Positions 11,071-19,497 of a stretch of 64,000 bases of DNA are shown in pieces (within the stretch, counting starts at the first letter, position 1; the number at the start of each line of letters is the position of its first letter). A program made the translations under genes and the position numbers. The notes under the pieces are model-generated. The model saw nothing but the letters and a program-made list of their open reading frames with translations, made no database searches and was not told where the DNA came from. Source of the DNA: an uncultured Bacilli bacterium (GTDB taxonomy: Bacteria > Bacillota_I > Bacilli_A > RFN20 > CAG-826); the NCBI GenBank assembly GCA_944363565.1, contig CALVUI010000002.1:1-64000 (forward strand). Direction: 5' to 3'.

Positions 11071-11994
11071 CTATTTTCCGGCGGCCGCCCTGCGGATGAT
11101 GGCGCTGCCGGCCTTGGCCCCGTCGCTAGCGGCGGTCACGACCTGCTTGAGCAGGCTCTGCTTGGCATCGCCGGCCACATATAGGCCCTTGAGGGAAGTC
11201 TCCCCGGTTTCGGGATCCCCGATCAGGAAGTTGCCCTTGTATTCGACGTTGAGGGAAGAAAGGAGAGCCAGGGGGCCGTTTTCCTTGGAATAGACGAAGT
11301 AGCCGTCGGCCTTGATCAACGTGATTTTCCCATCGATTTCGTATTCTAAACCCTCGATTTGCGTCCTTTTTTCATCAGCGACGAACCTCAGTGGCTTGAT
11401 AGACGTAATGATTTCGACCTTCGGATTCTCCTTGAGCGCCTTGATCGAATCTTCGCTTCCCTTGAGGTCAGATTCTTCGAACAAGAGGGTGACCTTCGAG
11501 CATTGGAGGGCGAGGTGGAGGGCCTCAGAAAGCGGCTTCTCCCCGTTGCCCAAGACCACGGTTTCCTTATTGACGTAGAAGGCGGCGTCGCAGGTGGCGC
11601 AGTGGCTGATGCCGCGTCCCATGAATTCCTTTTCCCCTTCGAGGCCCTTGCTGAGGCTGCTAAGCCCGGTGGCGATGATGACGTTCTTGGTCAGATAGCT
11701 CCCGTCTTCGACGCTGACCTTGAAGAGGTCCCCCTCCTTATCGACCGCGGTCGCCCGTTTGTAGACGATCTCGGCCCCGAGGGAAGTGGCCTCCCCTAGT
11801 AAAGCCAAAGCCAAATCGGTGCCCGAGGTATTGGGGACGCCGGGATAATTGTCGATTCGGTTGATGTCGACCAGCTTGCCCCCGGGAGTTGAGCCCTCGA
11901 GGACGATTCCCTTAAGGGGACTTCTGGCCAAATAGATGGCAGCGCTGAGCCCGGCCGGACCCCCGCCGATCACCACGTAATCATAGATTTCCAT
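11071..11994 (-). CDS. trxB: Thioredoxin reductase-like flavoprotein lacking the NADPH motifs
   Basis: 307-residue low-molecular-weight thioredoxin reductase. The FAD domain has GGGPAGLSAAIYLAR near residue 10 and the C-terminal GLYVAGDAKQSLLKQVVTAASDGA. The redox-active CATC is at Cys132/Cys135. However, the second nucleotide domain is altered: where NADPH-dependent enzymes have GGGxSA, this has GNGEKP (149-154), and the 2'-phosphate-binding HRR is replaced by FEE (172-174). Loss of both motifs is the hallmark of ferredoxin-dependent flavin thioredoxin reductases and related non-NADPH enzymes of anaerobes. A ferredoxin donor is therefore inferred; the window also encodes a ferredoxin-reducing PFOR. 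It overlaps the HAD gene upstream by 14 bases. Confidence 0.9.
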   Translation of the reverse strand: MEIYDYVVIGGGPAGLSAAIYLARSPLKGIVLEGSTPGGKLVDINRIDNYPGVPNTSGTDLALALLGEATSLGAEIVYKRATAVDKEGDLFKVSVEDGSYLTKNVIIATGLSSLSKGLEGEKEFMGRGISHCATCDAAFYVNKETVVLGNGEKPLSEALHLALQCSKVTLLFEESDLKGSEDSIKALKENPKVEIITSIKPLRFVADEKRTQIEGLEYEIDGKITLIKADGYFVYSKENGPLALLSSLNVEYKGNFLIGDPETGETSLKGLYVAGDAKQSLLKQVVTAASDGAKAGSAIIRRAAAGK

Positions 11995-12631
11995 AAAGTT
12001 TCTCCTTCAGTTCATCGTAGGATGTGAATTCAATGGTCGGCCGATATCCTTCAAGCAATTTCCGAGGAGCGAATTTGGCGAGGGCCATATCAAGCCCCAA
12101 GGCCTTGGCGGCCTGCTCGTCATAGGCCGAATCCCCGACGTAGAGGACCTTATCCAGCGGTCCCTTGTAACCCATGAGGTCCAAGGCCTTGAGCAAGGGT
12201 TCGGGATCGGGCTTGTTGTGTTTGACCTCGTCTCCGGCCACGGTGGCATCGAAGATCCCCTCTAAATGAACGAGGTTTAGGGAGAGATCGGTCGGTCCCC
12301 GAAACTTGCTGGTCGCGAGTCCCAGGAGGATTCCCTTTTCCTTCAAAGAGGTGAGGAATTGATAGGCCCCGGGATAAAGAACCGCCGTATTGAGATAGTA
12401 TTTGCGGCTTTTTTCGACAAATAGGTCCCTCATCTTCTCTTTGGGCCGATCCGGGAATTCCTTCTCCATCGTCTCCAAAAGGGGAGGCCCGGAAAAGAGG
12501 AACATGTCGCGTAGATGGGGACGGTAATCGGGACGGAACTCGCGGTAGAGCTCGTACATCGTGAGGGCGATCATGAAATCGCTGTCGAGCAAGGTCCCGT
12601 CGAAGTCGAAGAGGAGGACCTGATATTTCAT
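11981..12631 (-). CDS. HAD-superfamily phosphatase (PpaX/phosphoglycolate phosphatase type)
   Basis: 216-residue HAD hydrolase. Motif I is LLFDFDGTLLDSD with nucleophile Asp9 and general acid Asp11; motif II is ATSK near residue 115; the motif III lysine lies in KHNKPDPEP; motif IV is YVGDSAYDEQAAKAL. The helical cap between motifs I and II is of the C1 type found in phosphoglycolate and pyrophosphate phosphatases. In B. subtilis the pyrophosphatase PpaX is encoded between lgt and trxB-region genes, the same position as here, so PpaX-like activity is a reasonable inference, though the substrate cannot be read from sequence. Two bases separate it from lgt and it overlaps trxB by 14 bases. Confidence 0.9.
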   Translation of the reverse strand: MKYQVLLFDFDGTLLDSDFMIALTMYELYREFRPDYRPHLRDMFLFSGPPLLETMEKEFPDRPKEKMRDLFVEKSRKYYLNTAVLYPGAYQFLTSLKEKGILLGLATSKFRGPTDLSLNLVHLEGIFDATVAGDEVKHNKPDPEPLLKALDLMGYKGPLDKVLYVGDSAYDEQAAKALGLDMALAKFAPRKLLEGYRPTIEFTSYDELKEKLYGNL

Positions 12632-12633
12632 GC

Positions 12634-14097
12634 CTATTCTTTGTCTACGGTCTTAGGTGTTTCTTTTTCGGGCTCGGCCTTCTTGGTTTCCTCAATGAAG
12701 TTCCCGTTTTCGTCGACCGGGGTCCTTTGCCAACCGTTGTCGGCCTTCCCGAATTCGATGTAGTTGATGGGGGCTCCGGCCACCTGGACGGCCTTGCGGT
12801 AACGGAGGTACTTCCAGACTTCGAAGGCGGCGATCAAGGCCAAACCGATGAAGATGTAGGCCAAACTCCCCCAGACCGAGAAGTTGTTGTCGTTGCCCAT
12901 GTTGTAGTTTTCGTCACGAAGGGGTTCCATGATGAAACGGACGATCCCGTAGTAGATGAAGTAAAAGCCGGCGGCATCGCCCTTGGCCAAGTAGTTCTTG
13001 AGGGGCGTGCAAATCCCATAACGGATGATGAAATAACCGGCGATGTTGAAGACCGACTCGATGAGGAAGAGGGGGACGTAGATCATGGTGGTCCCGGTCA
13101 GGGAATTGGAGACGCTGCTATATTGCATGTTCCTGGCGATCCAAGTCGGGAGCCACTGCCAGCCGGAACTAAGTTCCACCGCCACCCCGTGGACCTCGGC
13201 GTTGAAGAAGTTGCCCCAACGGCCGATCCCTTGGGCCAACAGAATCGTCGGGACGATGACCCCCATGGCCCAGGGGATGTCGATGAACTTGTATTTCTTG
13301 TTGAGGGCGATGAAGAGGACCCCGCCGACGATCCCCAGGGCCGCGCCCCCGATGATGGTGAGACCCCCGTCCCAGATGGCGAAGACGCTCCAGAAGTCCT
13401 TGTCGAAGCCGTCGCGGGTCCAGTTCCCGACCACGTACCAAAGCCTCGCCCCGATGATTCCGCAGAGGAAGGCTACGACGACCAAAACCTCCAAGATCCC
13501 ATGCCGTCCGTACTTCTTGTAGAACTCATGGTCGGAGACGAAGTAGCAGACTGCCACCCCGGTCAAGATGAAGACGGCGTACCACATGATGTGGACCCCA
13601 CCGCTATGGCCGCTTAAAGGCGTCGAGAAATAGAAACCGGCATCGCCTCCGAAGACGACCCCGTTGATGAGCGGGTAAGCGAGATAGGGGGCCACCCCTT
13701 CCCCGAACAAAAGGAAGAAGGCGAGGGCCAAGGGGATGGCAGCAAAGGTCAAGATCCTAGAGATCTTCTTTTGTTTCTTGTCGAAGGCCGGCTTGTAGTA
13801 ATAGAAGGCGAAGGCCGTCCAGAGGACCAAAAAGCTGACCGCGAACAAGCCAGCACCCAAGATCGACATGGTGGCGTGGCCATTGTCCATCTTCCAAACA
13901 TCGCCCCAGGTATTGACGGCGGCGGCTAGAAATCCGGCCCCGACCCCGAAGCCGGCGATGGTTCCGATGATCTTATAGAATTCCGGGGCCTTGATGGTCG
14001 GCGTCCCGTTCCTGATGGCCTGGCGGCTGAAGACGATTTCGGCGGAGAGTGATCCGATGGCCATAAGGATCCCAATGACAAGAAACGCGATTGACAT
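12634..14097 (-). CDS. lgt: Prolipoprotein diacylglyceryl transferase with N-terminal membrane extension
   Basis: Lgt transfers diacylglycerol from phosphatidylglycerol to the lipobox cysteine of prolipoproteins in the cytoplasmic membrane, the first step in maturing the many lipoproteins in this window. The core (about residues 136-450) has the catalytic-region arginine in IIGARLWYV (216-222), WDGGLTIIGG, the family signature around GIGRWGNFFNAEVHG (290-304), and the late FIMEPLRDE. The protein has 487 residues against the usual 260-300: about 130 extra residues with three or four hydrophobic helices at the N-terminus and a charged 50-residue tail. Signature residues differ slightly from the typical GR-x-GNF-x-N-x-E pattern. 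No clear Shine-Dalgarno sequence precedes the ATG. It follows uvrA; hprK, often found between them, is absent. Confidence 0.93.
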   Translation of the reverse strand: MSIAFLVIGILMAIGSLSAEIVFSRQAIRNGTPTIKAPEFYKIIGTIAGFGVGAGFLAAAVNTWGDVWKMDNGHATMSILGAGLFAVSFLVLWTAFAFYYYKPAFDKKQKKISRILTFAAIPLALAFFLLFGEGVAPYLAYPLINGVVFGGDAGFYFSTPLSGHSGGVHIMWYAVFILTGVAVCYFVSDHEFYKKYGRHGILEVLVVVAFLCGIIGARLWYVVGNWTRDGFDKDFWSVFAIWDGGLTIIGGAALGIVGGVLFIALNKKYKFIDIPWAMGVIVPTILLAQGIGRWGNFFNAEVHGVAVELSSGWQWLPTWIARNMQYSSVSNSLTGTTMIYVPLFLIESVFNIAGYFIIRYGICTPLKNYLAKGDAAGFYFIYYGIVRFIMEPLRDENYNMGNDNNFSVWGSLAYIFIGLALIAAFEVWKYLRYRKAVQVAGAPINYIEFGKADNGWQRTPVDENGNFIEETKKAEPEKETPKTVDKE

Positions 14098-14125
14098 ACC
14101 GTGTAATCTTAACCTTTCTATTTCC

Positions 14126-16966
14126 TCATTTCATTTCCAAAAGCGGCCGAAGGTACTTCCCGGTGTAGGATCCCTCGGTCTTGGCCACCTCTTCCGGGGT
14201 GCCGGCGGCCACGATTTTCCCGCCCTTGTCCCCGCCGTCGGGGCCGATGTCGATGACGTAGTCGGCGACCTTGATGACGTCGAGGTTGTGTTCGATGACG
14301 ATGACCGTCTCCCCGCCTTCGACCAGGCTTTGGAGGATCCTGATCAGACGCTTGACGTCGGCCGTATGGAGGCCGGTCGTCGGTTCGTCGAGGATGTAGA
14401 CCGTCTTCCCGGTCGGACGGCGCTGGAGCTCATAGGCCAGCTTGACCCGTTGGGCTTCCCCGCCCGAGAGGGTGGTCGCGCTTTGGCCGAGCTTGATGTA
14501 GCCTAGGCCCACGTCGTAAAGGGTCTTGATCCGCCGGTAGATCGAAGGCCGGGCCTCGAAGAAGGAGAGGGCCTCCTCGACCCGCATCTCCAAGACGTCG
14601 TGGATGTTCTTGCCCTTGTAGGTGCACTCCAAGGTCTCGGCGTTGTAACGGAGGCCGTCGCACTCGTCGCACTTGACGTAGATGTCGGGCAGGAAGTTCA
14701 TCGGAACCCGGACCACGCCCCCGCCCTGGCACTTCTCGCAACGCCCACCAGGAACGTTGAAGGAGAAGCGGCCCTTGTCGTAGCCGCGCTCCCGGGCCAC
14801 CGGGGTTTCGGCGTAAAGCTCGCGTATTTCGTCGAATAATTTGATGTAAGTGGCGGGGTTGCTTCTCGGCGTCCGCCCGATCGGTTCCTGCGAAACATTG
14901 ACGGCCTTATCGACGTAGTTGAGGCCCTGGATCGAGGAATATTGGCCCGGGACGATGTCGGGATCCTTCCCGAGCTTCTTGGCCAGGGCCTTGTAGAGGG
15001 TTTCGTTGATGAGACTGCTCTTCCCCGAGCCCGAAACCCCGGTCACGGCGATGAAGGTCCCGAGGGGGAAGGAAACGTCGATCCCCTTGAGGTTATGGCA
15101 TTTGCAGCCCTTCAAAACCAACTTATGGCCGTTGCCCTTCCTTCGCTTAGTGGGCACTTCGATCTTCTCGCGGCCCGAAAGATAGGCTCCGGTGACGGAA
15201 CGCGGGCAGGACATGACGTCGTCCAAGGAGCCGGCCACGACGATTTCGCCGCCCCGGTCCCCGGCCGCAGGGCCGATGTCGACGATGTAGTCGGCGTTCC
15301 TGATCGTCTCCTCGTCGTGTTCGACGACGATCAAGGTATTGCCGAGGTCGCGCATTTCCTTGAGGGTCTCGATCAGCTTCTGGTTGTCCTTTTGATGGAG
15401 GCCGATCGAGGGTTCGTCCAAGACATAGAGGACGCCCGAGAGGCGGCTCCCGATCTGGGTGGCCAAACGGATCCGTTGGGCCTCCCCGCCCGAGAGGGTC
15501 ATGGCCATGCGGCTGAGGGTCAGGTATTCAAGGCCGACGTCGGCGAGGAAGAGAGCCCGGTTTTCGATTTCCTTTAAGACCAAGGAAACGATTTCTAATT
15601 GCATCGGGGTCAAAGAGGCCCGGGTCGACTTGATGTAATCCAGAAGTTCGGAGATCGGAAGACAGGTCACCTCGTAGATGTTGAGGCCGTTGACCTTGAC
15701 CGAAAGGGCGGCTTCGTTGAGGCGCGCCCCATGGCAGGCCGTGCATTCGGAATCGCGCATGAAGGACTCGTAGTACTGGCGCATCCATTCGGAATTGGTA
15801 TCGCGGTAGAGCCTCTCCAAACGGGTCTTTATCCCTTCGAATCTCCCCCTTTTGCGGAGGGAATTGCCGGACTGGGTCTTGATGACGTAATCGAATTCGG
15901 TGTCGCTCCCAAGCATGATGAGCTTCTTTTGGGAAGCGGTGAGATCCTTCCAAGGCACGTCGTATGGGATGCCGTAATGGTCCATCATGTGGCAGAACTC
16001 CTGCCACTCGATGGCGGCGGTCCCGATGATGCCCTTGTAGTAACGGATGGCCCCTTCGTTGATGGCGAGGCTCGGATCGGGGACCAGTAAATCTTCGGCG
16101 ACTTCCCGGGTGATCCCTAGGCCCTTGCAACGTTCGCAGTAGCCTAGAGGGGCGTTGAAGGAAAAGAGCCGCGGTTCCAAATTAGGGACCGAAAAACCGC
16201 ATTCCGGGCAGGTGTGGTGGCGGCTATAGAGCTTCTCGGTGCCATCATGGACGACGATCATGTAGCCCCGACCGTAATCAAGGGCGGTCTCGATCGACTC
16301 GTTGAGGCGGCTCCGCGATTCTTCCTTAAGGGAAAGGCGGTCCACCACCAGTTCGACGTCGTGGCGTTTGTTCTTCTCCAGTTCCGGGGTCTCCCCTAGC
16401 AAATAGAACTCCCCGTCGATCCGCACCCTCGAGAAGCCCTTGAGGGAGAGTTTGGAAAGGACCTCGGCCTGGGTTCCCTTTTCGTGACGGACGATTGGGG
16501 CCAAGATCTGGACCTTGGTCCCCTCCCCGAGGTCCATGATGTCATTGGCCATCGCCACCGGGCTATAGGAAAGGATCGGGAGATGGTGCTTGGGGCAATA
16601 AGGGACCCCGACCCTAGCGAAAAGCAAACGCAGGTAGTCGTAGATCTCGGTCACGGTCCCGACCGTCGAACGGGGGTTGTGGGAGGTTGTCTTCTGATCG
16701 ATGGAGATGGCCGGGGAAAGGCCCTCGATCGAATCGACGTCGGGCTTGTCGACCCCGCCGAGGAACTGGCGGGCATAGGGCGACAAAGATTCGACGTAGC
16801 GCCTCTGTCCTTCGGCGTAGATGGTGTCGAAGGCCAGGGTGCTCTTCCCGCAGCCCGAAACCCCGGAAAAGACCGTCAGGGTGTTCTTGGGAATGGTGAG
16901 GGAGAGGTTCTTGAGGTTATTTTCCCGCGCCCCCTCCACCACGATGTAATTGCGATAGTCCGTCAT
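14126..16966 (-). CDS. uvrA: UvrABC system protein A
   Basis: Damage-recognition ATPase of nucleotide excision repair. The 946-residue protein has the two tandem ABC modules. Module one: Walker A GVSGCGKST near residue 35, zinc-finger remnants CPKHH and CPECGFSVPN...CERCKGLG, and signature LSGGEAQRIRLATQ. Module two: Walker A GVSGSGKSS, the C-terminal zinc finger CEKCQGGG...CDECDGLRYN, and signature LSGGEAQRVKLAYE. The start at 16966 fits the family opening (MTDYRNYIVVEGARENNLKN). Only ten bases separate it from a TATAAT hexamer and no Shine-Dalgarno sequence is present, so the mRNA is probably almost leaderless. GTG/ATG starts farther up (17002, 16993) would cross the promoter. First gene of the uvrA-lgt-HAD-trxB-rapZ-whiA run, divergent from tRNA-Pro. 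Confidence 0.96.
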   Translation of the reverse strand: MTDYRNYIVVEGARENNLKNLSLTIPKNTLTVFSGVSGCGKSTLAFDTIYAEGQRRYVESLSPYARQFLGGVDKPDVDSIEGLSPAISIDQKTTSHNPRSTVGTVTEIYDYLRLLFARVGVPYCPKHHLPILSYSPVAMANDIMDLGEGTKVQILAPIVRHEKGTQAEVLSKLSLKGFSRVRIDGEFYLLGETPELEKNKRHDVELVVDRLSLKEESRSRLNESIETALDYGRGYMIVVHDGTEKLYSRHHTCPECGFSVPNLEPRLFSFNAPLGYCERCKGLGITREVAEDLLVPDPSLAINEGAIRYYKGIIGTAAIEWQEFCHMMDHYGIPYDVPWKDLTASQKKLIMLGSDTEFDYVIKTQSGNSLRKRGRFEGIKTRLERLYRDTNSEWMRQYYESFMRDSECTACHGARLNEAALSVKVNGLNIYEVTCLPISELLDYIKSTRASLTPMQLEIVSLVLKEIENRALFLADVGLEYLTLSRMAMTLSGGEAQRIRLATQIGSRLSGVLYVLDEPSIGLHQKDNQKLIETLKEMRDLGNTLIVVEHDEETIRNADYIVDIGPAAGDRGGEIVVAGSLDDVMSCPRSVTGAYLSGREKIEVPTKRRKGNGHKLVLKGCKCHNLKGIDVSFPLGTFIAVTGVSGSGKSSLINETLYKALAKKLGKDPDIVPGQYSSIQGLNYVDKAVNVSQEPIGRTPRSNPATYIKLFDEIRELYAETPVARERGYDKGRFSFNVPGGRCEKCQGGGVVRVPMNFLPDIYVKCDECDGLRYNAETLECTYKGKNIHDVLEMRVEEALSFFEARPSIYRRIKTLYDVGLGYIKLGQSATTLSGGEAQRVKLAYELQRRPTGKTVYILDEPTTGLHTADVKRLIRILQSLVEGGETVIVIEHNLDVIKVADYVIDIGPDGGDKGGKIVAAGTPEEVAKTEGSYTGKYLRPLLEMK

Positions 16967-16971
16967 AAGCC

Positions 16972-16986
16972 CCGCTATTATAGCGG
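16972..16986 (-). promoter_or_regulatory. uvrA -10 element inside a 15-nt palindrome
   Basis: The minus-strand hexamer TATAAT (16977-16982) forms the centre of a perfect palindrome CCGCTATTATAGCGG (16972-16986). No good -35 is seen at 16-18 nt. The hexamer is 10 nt from the uvrA ATG. It does not match the Bacillus LexA box. The palindrome may be an operator, or only an accident of the -10. Confidence 0.5.
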
Positions 16987-17027
16987 AACCCATCCCCTCC
17001 ACTCACCATAACGCTTAATTTTCCTAT

Positions 17028-17054
17028 GGCAAACGGCGCCGTTTGCCCTATAAT
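17028..17054 (+). promoter_or_regulatory. tRNA-Pro promoter with 20-nt palindrome
   Basis: A perfect -10 TATAAT (17049-17054) lies 11 nt before the tRNA. The whole spacer is filled by a perfect 20-nt palindrome, GGCAAACGGCGCCGTTTGCC (17028-17047). No -35 hexamer is recognisable at the right distance. A bound protein here could block or activate tRNA-Pro and also act on the divergent uvrA promoter about 50 bp away. Confidence 0.6.
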
Positions 17055-17065
17055 ATCGAGGCACT

Positions 17066-17142
<77 letters not shown>

Positions 17143-17153
17143 GTGGAAAATAG

Positions 17154-17180
17154 AGCCGGCCTCCCGCCGGCCTTTTTTCT
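17154..17180 (+). terminator. Terminator of tRNA-Pro
   Basis: GCCGGC arms at 17155-17160 and 17166-17171 around a 5-nt loop, followed by CTTTTTTCTT on the plus strand, 12 nt after the tRNA. Confidence 0.85.
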
Positions 17181-17190
17181 TGCCTAGAGA

Positions 17191-17224
17191 CGAAAAAAGA
17201 GGGCCGTTTGGCCCTCTATTTTTG
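17191..17224 (-). terminator. Bidirectional terminator closing the opp-peptidase operon
   Basis: Perfect 8-bp stem AGAGGGCC/GGCCCTCT (17198-17205, 17210-17217), 4-nt loop, with a U run on the minus strand (17192-17197) and a shorter one on the plus strand (17219-17223). It ends the peptidase gene and backs up the tRNA-Pro terminator. Confidence 0.85.
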
Positions 17225-17234
17225 GATGTTGAGG

Positions 17235-19022
17235 TTAGTCCGCCAGGGTCACGGTGATGGTGGCCTTGACGCCGTACTCGGGATCTTCCTCGATCGAGTT
17301 GACGCGGAAGGAGAAGTTGCAGTCCATCTCTTCGTCGACCGTGAAGGTCTGCTGCATGGTCGAAGCCCCGGCCGTGATAGTCTTGGCCTTGTTCCAGAGG
17401 TTCGATTTGCTCGGGAAGAAGGCCTTGGTCCAAAGGGAGTTCTCGCCGCCCACGAAGCGGGCCCCGCGGGTGAAGAGGGAGGCGGTGGTGGCCTGGTAGG
17501 AAGCGGTGTTCATCCAGTTCCGGTCGGTGATCGTCGATTCGACCAAAGAGGCCTCGGTGAAGTAGCTGTATTCGCTGTACTTGTTGGCCCCGGTCCCGGT
17601 TCCGTGTCCCCAGTAGTCGCCGTCGATGCCGATCCCAGCCCGGCCGCCGTAGGTATTGCCGACGCGGAGTTCCGTGGCTTCCTGTCCGACGAGGTCGGGA
17701 TCATCGATGTAGGTGCTCCAGTTGTTGGCGTAGGCCCTGGCGTCGACGTGGATGACCCGGATGCCCGGCTCCTTGAAGCCCGAGCTCATGTCGTAGCCGT
17801 TCTTGTAGTCGGTCTCGCAGAGGCCATGGGGACCCATCAGCTCGAGGATCAGGTATTCGTCGAAGGCGGTGCCGTTATAGCCCGGGGAGGCCAGAACCAA
17901 GGCGTCGCCGGAGGAAGAACCGTGGCGGAGGGTGATGGTGGCACTGGTGACCCCTTCGCCCTTCCCATCTTCGTCGGCTACACCGTCGATATCTTCCTCA
18001 TGGAGGATATAGGGGTTGATCCAACCGAGGGCGAACTTCGAGTAGGCATTGTGATCCCCGAGGTTACCGTCCATGTAGTCGACGCGGCCTAACGGCTTCC
18101 AGGTGTTGTTGTAGTCGTAGTAATCGCTGAGACCGAGGGTATGCCCGGTTTCATGGATGAAGGTATGGCTATCGTAGCCATTGTACTGGGTCATGAAGTT
18201 GGTGGAAGCAAAGGCCAAGGTCTTGACGGTCGGGTCGGCGACGTTGGGGCTGGTCTGCATGTTGTAGGTGACGTAGGCCCACCAGAAGTCGTTGTTCTTG
18301 TCCGGATTGTCGCCCGATCCGTATTGGGGATAGGCATAGACGTTCCAGATGAGGTCGAGGTAGCCGTCCTTGTCACTGTCGAAGTAGGTCCAGGGATGGG
18401 CATCCTCGCCCAGTTGCCCATGGCCGTCCTTGGCATATTCGCCGCGGTACCAGTTGCGGACATAATTCGAGGCATAGAGGCCGCCGCCACCGACGGCGTT
18501 GGCCGCGGTCCGGAATTCATCGGGGCTCCCCGGGTAGTCGATCCAGCAAGGGAGGACCACGACGTCGAAGGCACCCTTCCCATAGGAGGACTTCTCGTAG
18601 AAGGAGGAGACGGAGATGTAGCCCCCGACCGCTGCCGTTTCCTCGTCGGTCCCGTCGAAGGCGATCCGGATCTTCTCTAGCAAGGCGTCGTCGGCCACGA
18701 TGGCGTCGTAGTCTTCGAAGCGCATCGGGGCGACCAGTAGCTTCTGCTTTTCGGGCATCCCTTCGGAATACGAAGCGACGTGGGGCGAGCCGGCGTTGCG
18801 GTAGATGGTATCGCGGTTGAGGGGTTTGACCTCACCGTCGGTGTCGGTGTAGGCCGTGATGCCTCTTTCGAGATCCTGTTCGGTGATGGTGGTGCCACCG
18901 GTCGTATCGGGGCTCGTCGACGAGCCCCCGTCTCCGACGCTCGAGGTGGTGGTAGCGGGCCCGCAGCCGGCGAGGGCCAGTAAGCCGACCAGCAGTCCCA
19001 TGGAAACGAGTTTCTTCTTCAT
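17235..19022 (-). CDS. M6-like secreted metallopeptidase lipoprotein
   Basis: 595-residue lipoprotein exported and anchored at Cys20 (LALAGC), then a Ser/Thr/Gly-rich linker to about residue 50. The zinc site is HETGHTLGLSDYYDY: His290, Glu291, His294 and a third ligand in the following DYYDY, the pattern of the immune-inhibitor-A (M6) type metallopeptidases. A calcium-loop-like DSDKDGYLD lies at 215-223. The C-terminal 150 residues look like a beta-rich accessory domain. The start has AGAAAGGAAGG upstream and lies 16 nt after the small membrane gene, so it is the last gene of the opp operon. The likely job is to cut extracellular protein into peptides for the Opp importer (inference from context). 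Confidence 0.88.
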   Translation of the reverse strand: MKKKLVSMGLLVGLLALAGCGPATTTSSVGDGGSSTSPDTTGGTTITEQDLERGITAYTDTDGEVKPLNRDTIYRNAGSPHVASYSEGMPEKQKLLVAPMRFEDYDAIVADDALLEKIRIAFDGTDEETAAVGGYISVSSFYEKSSYGKGAFDVVVLPCWIDYPGSPDEFRTAANAVGGGGLYASNYVRNWYRGEYAKDGHGQLGEDAHPWTYFDSDKDGYLDLIWNVYAYPQYGSGDNPDKNNDFWWAYVTYNMQTSPNVADPTVKTLAFASTNFMTQYNGYDSHTFIHETGHTLGLSDYYDYNNTWKPLGRVDYMDGNLGDHNAYSKFALGWINPYILHEEDIDGVADEDGKGEGVTSATITLRHGSSSGDALVLASPGYNGTAFDEYLILELMGPHGLCETDYKNGYDMSSGFKEPGIRVIHVDARAYANNWSTYIDDPDLVGQEATELRVGNTYGGRAGIGIDGDYWGHGTGTGANKYSEYSYFTEASLVESTITDRNWMNTASYQATTASLFTRGARFVGGENSLWTKAFFPSKSNLWNKAKTITAGASTMQQTFTVDEEMDCNFSFRVNSIEEDPEYGVKATITVTLAD

Positions 19023-19038
19023 GGTGTTTCCTTCCTTT

Positions 19039-19497
19039 CTATGAAATTGGCGGTAAAGTCGCGTGATAGCCGATGAGGAAGCCCAAACCGGCGAAGATAA
19101 ATATCACGGATATCAGGAGTATTGCAAGCAAAGGTTTTCGCTCGCTGGCGTCCTTCTTCTTCTTGTAGGAGTAGTAATCGCGCTCCGGGTCTTCCTTCCA
19201 CTTCTTGTAGGCGAAGACCGAGTAGAAGAGGGTGTAGACCGAGTAATAGAGGATGTCGAAGGTCCCCTTGGCCGAGATCCAGCTCAGGACATAGAACATG
19301 GCCAATAGGAGGCCGGTGAGGCCGAACCCGTCGGCCAGATATCCTAACAAGGTCTCGAGGGTGATGGGCTCCGGATGCTTCTGGCCGTAGTAGAGGGCCA
19401 GGAAGATGAGGCCGGCGATCAGACACCCGACGGCGAAGCAGACGAGGAGCGAGATGACGAAGCCCTTGGTCAGGACCTTCTTCTTCCCCTCCTTCAT
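19039..19497 (-). CDS. Small membrane protein, DUF3899-like
   Basis: 152 residues with about four hydrophobic segments (near 12-36, 52-72, 78-95 and 122-145) and a strongly basic cytoplasmic loop (EDPERDYYSYKKKKDASERK) before the last helix. It overlaps the oppF stop by four bases (ATGA), so it is translated with the Opp transporter. Small proteins of this layout next to opp genes in Bacillota are annotated as DUF3899; the family assignment is from memory of size and arrangement and is not certain. No catalytic motif is visible. An accessory or assembly role for Opp is possible. Confidence 0.7.
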   Translation of the reverse strand: MKEGKKKVLTKGFVISLLVCFAVGCLIAGLIFLALYYGQKHPEPITLETLLGYLADGFGLTGLLLAMFYVLSWISAKGTFDILYYSVYTLFYSVFAYKKWKEDPERDYYSYKKKKDASERKPLLAILLISVIFIFAGLGFLIGYHATLPPIS

